DNA from: SAR324 cluster bacterium
GTDB taxonomy: Bacteria > SAR324 > XYD2-FULL-50-16
Reading direction: 5' to 3'
Assembly: GCA_002401295.1 (NCBI GenBank)
Contig: NVSR01000140.1
Span: 1 to 10,525, forward strand
DNA: 10,525 nucleotides
Shown here: piece by piece, positions 6,955-10,525 of the stretch
How positions within the stretch are numbered: position 1 is the first letter of the stretch
Layout: every line of letters begins with the position of its first letter
Program-made: the position numbers and the translations under genes
Notes under the pieces: model-generated
What the model saw: the letters and a program-made list of their open reading frames with translations, nothing else
Database searches by the model: none
Told to the model about the DNA's origin: nothing

Positions 6955-7823
6955 CGGAGGTAACTACTGATTAGTTCCATGGCTTGCCCATAATAACTAG
7001 GCCCAAAAAGATTGAGGTGATTCATCACATGATAGAGCAAATAGATGTTTTCCCGGTACTCATGGCCGGGAGCTAGAGCATAGCTTTCTTCATAGGCTTG
7101 ATAAAAGGCTGGAGAAAAGCCACCAAAGAGTTTGGTCATAGCTAAATCTGCTTCTCGATGGCCATAATAAACAGCGGGATCGATCAGACAAGCATTTGCT
7201 TGCTCATCAACTAGAAAGTTTCCACTCCATAAGTCTCCATGCAACAAACTGGGAGGTTCTTGACTCCCAGAGAGAATAGACTCTATTTTTCTCTCCAATT
7301 GCTGAAAACCTTTCCTCATTGCTTCATTAGCCAGCCCCTTTTCTTCCGCTAGCTGATATTGAAATAACAATCTCTTTTGAAAAAAGAACTCTACCCAGTT
7401 ATTGGCTTGCTGCTTGGTCGGAATATTTTTTTGCGGGGTCGCACCAATGAAATTGTCTTCAAAAAAGCCAAACTGATCTTGCTGGTATCGATGCAGTTCA
7501 GCAAAGGCTCTGCCAAAGCATTCGAAGAAATTAGACTCGGCAGACTTGGGGGCTACGTACTCCATCAGGAGAAACTCTGGGTCAGCTAAAAACACAGTGG
7601 GAACACGAATCACACCAGGCTTACACAACTCTCGCAAACTACGTGCTTCTTTGAGAAACATATACTCACTGGTTGCTCCGGTTTTGAGAAAATAGCAAAC
7701 CCCGGATTGCATCGTAATTCGGGAAGCTTGGGCGATGCAGCCCCCCGTAATAGCACTGGAAGTATGAATGGACTCACCAGCCCAGCTTTCAATTCGTTTT
7801 CTAATCCCCTCATTACCCCCCAT
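6951..7823 (-). CDS. Fructosamine/ketosamine-3-kinase family protein
   Basis: The 290-residue protein matches the usual length of bacterial fructosamine-3-kinase relatives and keeps the aminoglycoside-kinase-like fold signatures: a nucleotide-binding GGCIA loop (27-31), Lys47 in YFLK, the catalytic loop LHGDLWSGN (194-202, Asp197), metal-binding D215-P-A and a following FGG (233-235). Known members phosphorylate the third carbon of sugar adducts (fructosamines, or more often ribulosamines and erythrulosamines in bacteria) on lysines; the phosphorylated adduct then falls apart and frees the amine. The ATG at 7821-7823 lies inside the phosphatase gene and overlaps it by 11 bases. No ribosome binding site is visible, so translation is probably coupled. 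The stop codon shares TTAA with the convergent orphan gene. The substrate could differ from the family norm, since annotation rests on motifs. Confidence 0.92.
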   Translation of the reverse strand: MGGNEGIRKRIESWAGESIHTSSAITGGCIAQASRITMQSGVCYFLKTGATSEYMFLKEARSLRELCKPGVIRVPTVFLADPEFLLMEYVAPKSAESNFFECFGRAFAELHRYQQDQFGFFEDNFIGATPQKNIPTKQQANNWVEFFFQKRLLFQYQLAEEKGLANEAMRKGFQQLERKIESILSGSQEPPSLLHGDLWSGNFLVDEQANACLIDPAVYYGHREADLAMTKLFGGFSPAFYQAYEESYALAPGHEYRENIYLLYHVMNHLNLFGPSYYGQAMELISSYLR

Positions 7824-8289
7824 GGGTTAACTCAGCCAACAATCCATTGCAAGCATCCTCAATAATATCAATTACATTTTCAAAACCTTGCTCTCCACCG
7901 TAATAAGGGTCCGGAACAGCATCCACATTCAAATTGCGACAATAATCTGTCATTTTCACAATCTTATCGGAGAATAGCCCCGCTTGATCCAGCGCTTGCA
8001 AATCCTGGATATTTTGCTGATCCATGCCGATGATCAAATCAAACCGCCTAAAATCCACATCCGCTGCCACTGGGCGAGAAATACTGGTTAGATTGTAACC
8101 ACGCTGTTGGGCATGCCGACACATCCGTGCGTCTGCCGGATTCCCCTCATGATAACCAATTGTCCCAGCGGAATCACAGAAAATCTGCTTCTCCAGTCCC
8201 TGCTGTTTAATCAAGGCTTTCATCACCCCTTCAGCTGTCGGTGATCGACAGATATTCCCCAAACATACAAAAAGAACTTTCTTCATCAT
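7813..8289 (-). CDS. Low-molecular-weight protein tyrosine phosphatase family protein
   Basis: The 158-residue protein has the family P-loop C9-L-G-N-I-C14-R15-S16 at its N-terminus, with nucleophile Cys9 and phosphate-binding Arg15. The general-acid Asp127 sits in DPYYGG, and the family signature SAGTIGYHEGNPADARM lies at 40-56. Length and motifs are complete, so it should be active. Relatives dephosphorylate phosphotyrosine, arsenate reductases share the fold, and a mammalian relative has been described as a protein-ribulosamine-5-phosphatase. The overlapping fructosamine-kinase gene makes the last activity the most attractive here: removal of the 5-phosphate from a ribose-5-phosphate adduct would give the kinase its substrate. 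The start lies 34 bases after the chemoreceptor stop. Two ATGs in tandem (8284-8289) are possible, and neither has a clear ribosome binding site. Confidence 0.93.
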   Translation of the reverse strand: MMKKVLFVCLGNICRSPTAEGVMKALIKQQGLEKQIFCDSAGTIGYHEGNPADARMCRHAQQRGYNLTSISRPVAADVDFRRFDLIIGMDQQNIQDLQALDQAGLFSDKIVKMTDYCRNLNVDAVPDPYYGGEQGFENVIDIIEDACNGLLAELTHGG

Positions 8290-8323
8290 TAATTTTTCAC
8301 TAAAGAAGTTGTTACATATCAGA

Positions 8324-10006
8324 TCAAAGTTTAAAGCCTTGAACTTTATCAGTCATCACATCAGCCATTTTATGCAGATCCACCGCTGTTTTGGCCATCT
8401 CTTTTGCCGTTTGTGAAAGCTCTGTCACTGCAGCCGAATGGCTTTCACTAACACGAGCAATTTCTTCGGTGGATGAAGCGACTTCTTGAATCCCCTTGTC
8501 CTGCTCCATGATACTGGCACTAATTTCTCGAATTTTAAGGGAGATTCCCTGTACTTGCCCAATAATATCCTGCAGGACGGTTTGTGTCTCCTGATTGACT
8601 TGATTTCCCTGCTGCACATTGGCTGTACTTACTTCAATTAATTGTCGAATCTCCACAACTGAATCGCTGGAGCGAACTGCCAGACTGCGGACTTCATCGG
8701 CGACGACGGAAAACCCTTTCCCAAATTCGCCAGCTTTAGCCGCTTCAATTGCCGCGTTTAAGGACAGCAAGTTGCTTTGACTGGCAATGTCAGTAATTAC
8801 ATTGATGATGCCCTCAATCCTTTTACTACTATCCTCAATTTGTTCCATCGCTTGGATAGTACGTTCAATTGCCTGGTTCCCTTGATTGGCAGCAATCTCC
8901 GTTAACTCAGCATTCTGCTGTATTTCAGAAATTTGCCCTACTATCTCCGTGGTTGTGGAAGCAATTTCCTGCACAATGCCACTAATCTGGCTGAGGGAGG
9001 TCGCTCCACCTTCAATTTCTTCAGAGATATTATCCATCGTATTTTGCATTTCATCAATGCTTTGAGTCAGTTCAGCTGAAGCGGAGGCTACATTCTCAGC
9101 ACTAGTCCCTACATCATCTGTAAAGTTTTTCAGTACTTCCGACAGCTTTTCACGGGTACGATTATAACCTCTCGCAATATCCCCTATTTCATCTTGGCGG
9201 GAGGCATCCCGCTCGGAAAGAGCGAAGGTGAAGTCATTATTGCCCAAGTGGGTAATCGCTTCAGAGCAGCGGCGTATGGGTCTCGCAAGCATCCAATGAT
9301 AGACCCCCCCGGACATTGCCCCCATGGCAACCAAAAATAAGACCATTTGAATAATCGTCAAACGAATATCCCCTTCAATCTCAGCCCTTACCAGATTAAC
9401 CTGATTTTTAATATCATCAATATAGATGCCAGAACCGACAGTGATGTCCAAAGGTTTAAACTCCGTGGAATAGGCCATTTTAGGATAACTTTCTTTGCTT
9501 CCCAGCTTTGGATAGGAGTAGTGAACAAAGCCCCCCCCCTTGGAGAAGGCTGTATCAACTAATTCCCGCACAAAATAGACGTTCTTCGAATCCTTCAGCT
9601 GCATACCATTTTTACCGACCAGTGATTGATTGGCGTGGGCAATAAAATAGCCTTGACGATCGAGAGAAAAGAAATAGATGCCTTGCTCTGCACCCAGGGA
9701 AAAACGAATGGGCGCCATAATCTGATTAAGCTTATCTTGAATCTCTGTCCCTTTCCATTTCCCATCGGCGGGAATCTGATCTTTAATTGAGTCATAAAAG
9801 CCTTGTAACGCAGTCTGTACTACTTGGTTCGTCATCACCAGGGCTGCTCTTTTTTCTTGCATGATGCGATTTTGACTTATATCAATTTCTTCCATGCCGG
9901 AACTCCAAACTTTAAAGATCAACACAGCTCCTACTGATCCAATGAGAATGAAATTGAATATTAGAACCTTTACTGTAATCCCGATTCGAAATCTCACTAT
10001 CTTCAT
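8324..10006 (-). CDS. Methyl-accepting chemotaxis protein with single-Cache sensor
   Basis: The 560-residue transmembrane chemoreceptor has TM1 at about 11-33 and a periplasmic sCache_2-type domain at about 40-205 (YFFSLDRQGYFIAH at 111-124, the GGGFVHYSYPK stretch at 157-167, and GSGIYIDDI at 191-199). TM2 follows at about 215-237, a HAMP linker at about 238-290 and a long signalling coiled coil at 300-555. The conserved hairpin tip that contacts CheA and CheW is clear at about 404-446 (SNLLSLNAAIEAAKAGEFGK region). Single-Cache receptors often detect small carboxylates, but the ligand is not readable. The C-terminus (DKVQGFKL) has no NWETF-type CheR/CheB tether. AAGGGA before the ATG is a good ribosome binding site and supports the start. 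The gene lies 34 bases upstream of the phosphatase, so co-transcription is plausible. No che genes are in view. Confidence 0.95.
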   Translation of the reverse strand: MKIVRFRIGITVKVLIFNFILIGSVGAVLIFKVWSSGMEEIDISQNRIMQEKRAALVMTNQVVQTALQGFYDSIKDQIPADGKWKGTEIQDKLNQIMAPIRFSLGAEQGIYFFSLDRQGYFIAHANQSLVGKNGMQLKDSKNVYFVRELVDTAFSKGGGFVHYSYPKLGSKESYPKMAYSTEFKPLDITVGSGIYIDDIKNQVNLVRAEIEGDIRLTIIQMVLFLVAMGAMSGGVYHWMLARPIRRCSEAITHLGNNDFTFALSERDASRQDEIGDIARGYNRTREKLSEVLKNFTDDVGTSAENVASASAELTQSIDEMQNTMDNISEEIEGGATSLSQISGIVQEIASTTTEIVGQISEIQQNAELTEIAANQGNQAIERTIQAMEQIEDSSKRIEGIINVITDIASQSNLLSLNAAIEAAKAGEFGKGFSVVADEVRSLAVRSSDSVVEIRQLIEVSTANVQQGNQVNQETQTVLQDIIGQVQGISLKIREISASIMEQDKGIQEVASSTEEIARVSESHSAAVTELSQTAKEMAKTAVDLHKMADVMTDKVQGFKL

Positions 10007-10074
10007 ATTTCCCTTTTAATTATAACTAATTACCTGACACACCCCTTCCTTTGTCCCTAATTTTGCCTCGCAAC

Positions 10075-10102
10075 GATATCTCTATTCCTATCTTGGAGTC
10101 AA
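10075..10102 (-). promoter_or_regulatory. Weak proximal promoter candidate for the chemoreceptor
   Basis: On the minus strand TTGACT (10097-10102) and GATATC (10075-10080) are spaced 16 bases apart. The -35 box matches sigma-70 well and the -10 box poorly. It would give a leader of about 60 bases before the chemoreceptor ATG. I see no sigma-28 or sigma-54 motif in the gap. Confidence 0.25.
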
Positions 10103-10302
10103 AAAAACAATGTCACTTTTTCATGCTTTTCATTTAAAATCAGTAAACTTTTCAAATAAATAAAAAGGTTGCTACTAAAATCATAATTTTTTCTCACTCA
10201 AAGTCCTTCAGAGTCCGTCTTGAAAATAGTATGACACAACTCACTCAAGAATTATAAAACCTTCTGTATCACCCCGAAGTCTGACTCGCATGACTCATAG
10301 GG

Positions 10303-10331
10303 ATCCTTTCCAAGAATAAGATAGAAAGGAT
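10303..10331 (-). other. Stem-loop at the start of the putative chemoreceptor leader
   Basis: ATCCTTTC (10303-10310) pairs exactly with GAAAGGAT (10324-10331) around a 13-base loop. It sits directly downstream of the distal -10 box, so it would form at the extreme 5' end of that transcript, where such stems can protect mRNA. No T run follows on either strand, so I do not call it a terminator. Confidence 0.3.
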
Positions 10332-10339
10332 TATTCGTC

Positions 10340-10367
10340 AGTATACCAACTCTATAATACGATTCAA
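10340..10367 (-). promoter_or_regulatory. Candidate sigma-70 promoter facing the chemoreceptor
   Basis: Read on the minus strand, TTGAAT (10362-10367) and TATACT (10340-10345) are separated by 16 bases; the two boxes match consensus at four and five of six positions. It lies just after the permease stop codon, about 325 bases before the chemoreceptor start. It is the best promoter-like match in this gap. Confidence 0.4.
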
Positions 10368-10402
10368 GGCTGATTCAGTGAATTATTCAAAGTGCACGGA
10401 TA

Positions 10403-10525
10403 TTATCGGGAAGTAACCAGTTTGGTGGAAACCTTCAGTTTTCTTCGAATGACCTGGGATATGCTATCGATTCCCATATTAAGGAGAGAGGTAATTAAAA
10501 TTAAAATCATAGCTTTATCCAGTTG
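10403..10525 (-). CDS. C-terminal end of ABC transporter permease, probably PhnE-like
   Basis: The last 40 codons of a minus-strand gene enter from the right window edge and end at TAA (10403-10405). The peptide has a hydrophobic helix (AMILILITSLLNMGI) followed by DSISQVIRRKL and a short basic tail. A final membrane helix running into a D-x-I/L-S-x-x-I/L-R-R-x-L motif is typical of the C-terminus of phosphonate-family (PhnE-type) permeases in binding-protein-dependent ABC importers. The fragment is too short to exclude another permease family. The rest of the transporter operon should lie beyond the right edge. Confidence 0.6.
   Translation of the reverse strand, partial: QLDKAMILILITSLLNMGIDSISQVIRRKLKVSTKLVTSR

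Larger units (their letters stand above)
10007..10402. other. Intergenic gap between permease end and chemoreceptor
   Basis: These 396 bases contain no convincing gene on either strand. They are AT-rich and hold two candidate minus-strand promoters (10340-10367 and 10075-10102), a stem-loop at 10303-10331, and scattered GACTC/ACTCA repeats, for example CTCACTCAA at 10193-10201 and 10241-10249. No clean intrinsic terminator follows the permease stop codon. If transcription starts at the distal promoter, the chemoreceptor mRNA would carry a leader of about 325 bases. Confidence 0.6.

Noticed and set aside
10019..10024. TATAAT directly before the chemoreceptor as its -10 box
   Set aside because: It lies only 13 bases from the ATG, which leaves no room for a leader with the AAGGGA ribosome binding site, and no -35 box is at the right distance.

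Overview
The window looks like bacterial chromosome of moderate to low GC (by eye). It has no rRNA, tRNA, CRISPR array, insertion sequence or phage gene that I can see. The gene set suggests a motile, probably Gram-negative bacterium: a soluble GAF-type sensor kinase, a single-Cache chemoreceptor, a LysM/M23 cell-wall hydrolase with a lipoprotein-like N-terminus, a binding-protein-dependent ABC transporter, and a fructosamine-kinase/low-molecular-weight phosphatase pair. The kinase and the XRE-cupin regulator resemble families common in deltaproteobacteria-like and magnetotactic lineages. That placement is an impression from memory, not a result.

Layout. (1) 1-3316, minus strand: in transcription order a LysM-M23 peptidase (2636-3316), an XRE-HTH/cupin regulator (1853-2572) and a GAF sensor histidine kinase (1729 down to the window edge, 3' end missing). 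(2) 3317-3819: a gap of about 500 bases between divergent genes, with a 15-base palindrome and a good plus-strand intrinsic terminator but no convincing gene. (3) 3820-6954, plus strand: one 1044-residue protein that I do not recognise. (4) 6951-10006, minus strand: a methyl-accepting chemotaxis protein, then a low-molecular-weight phosphatase, then a fructosamine-kinase-family protein; the last two overlap by 11 bases. The kinase gene meets the large orphan gene tail to tail, and their stop codons share the palindrome TTAA. (5) 10007-10402: a gap of about 400 bases holding candidate promoter elements. (6) 10403-10525, minus strand: the last 40 codons of an ABC transporter permease, probably PhnE-like.

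How the genes may work together. The phosphatase and fructosamine-kinase relative are the clearest functional unit. Members of these two families have known activities on sugar-damaged proteins: removal of the 5-phosphate from ribulosamine adducts, and 3-phosphorylation of ketosamines so that they decompose. The pair therefore reads as a protein-deglycation module. The upstream chemoreceptor may share its transcript, but nothing ties their functions. The kinase and the XRE-cupin regulator share a 12-base sequence just upstream of their starts, a possible common control element. The best candidate for something undescribed is the 1044-residue protein. It has no membrane segment and no motif I can name, it stands alone on its strand, and an intrinsic terminator lies about 75 bases before its start codon.
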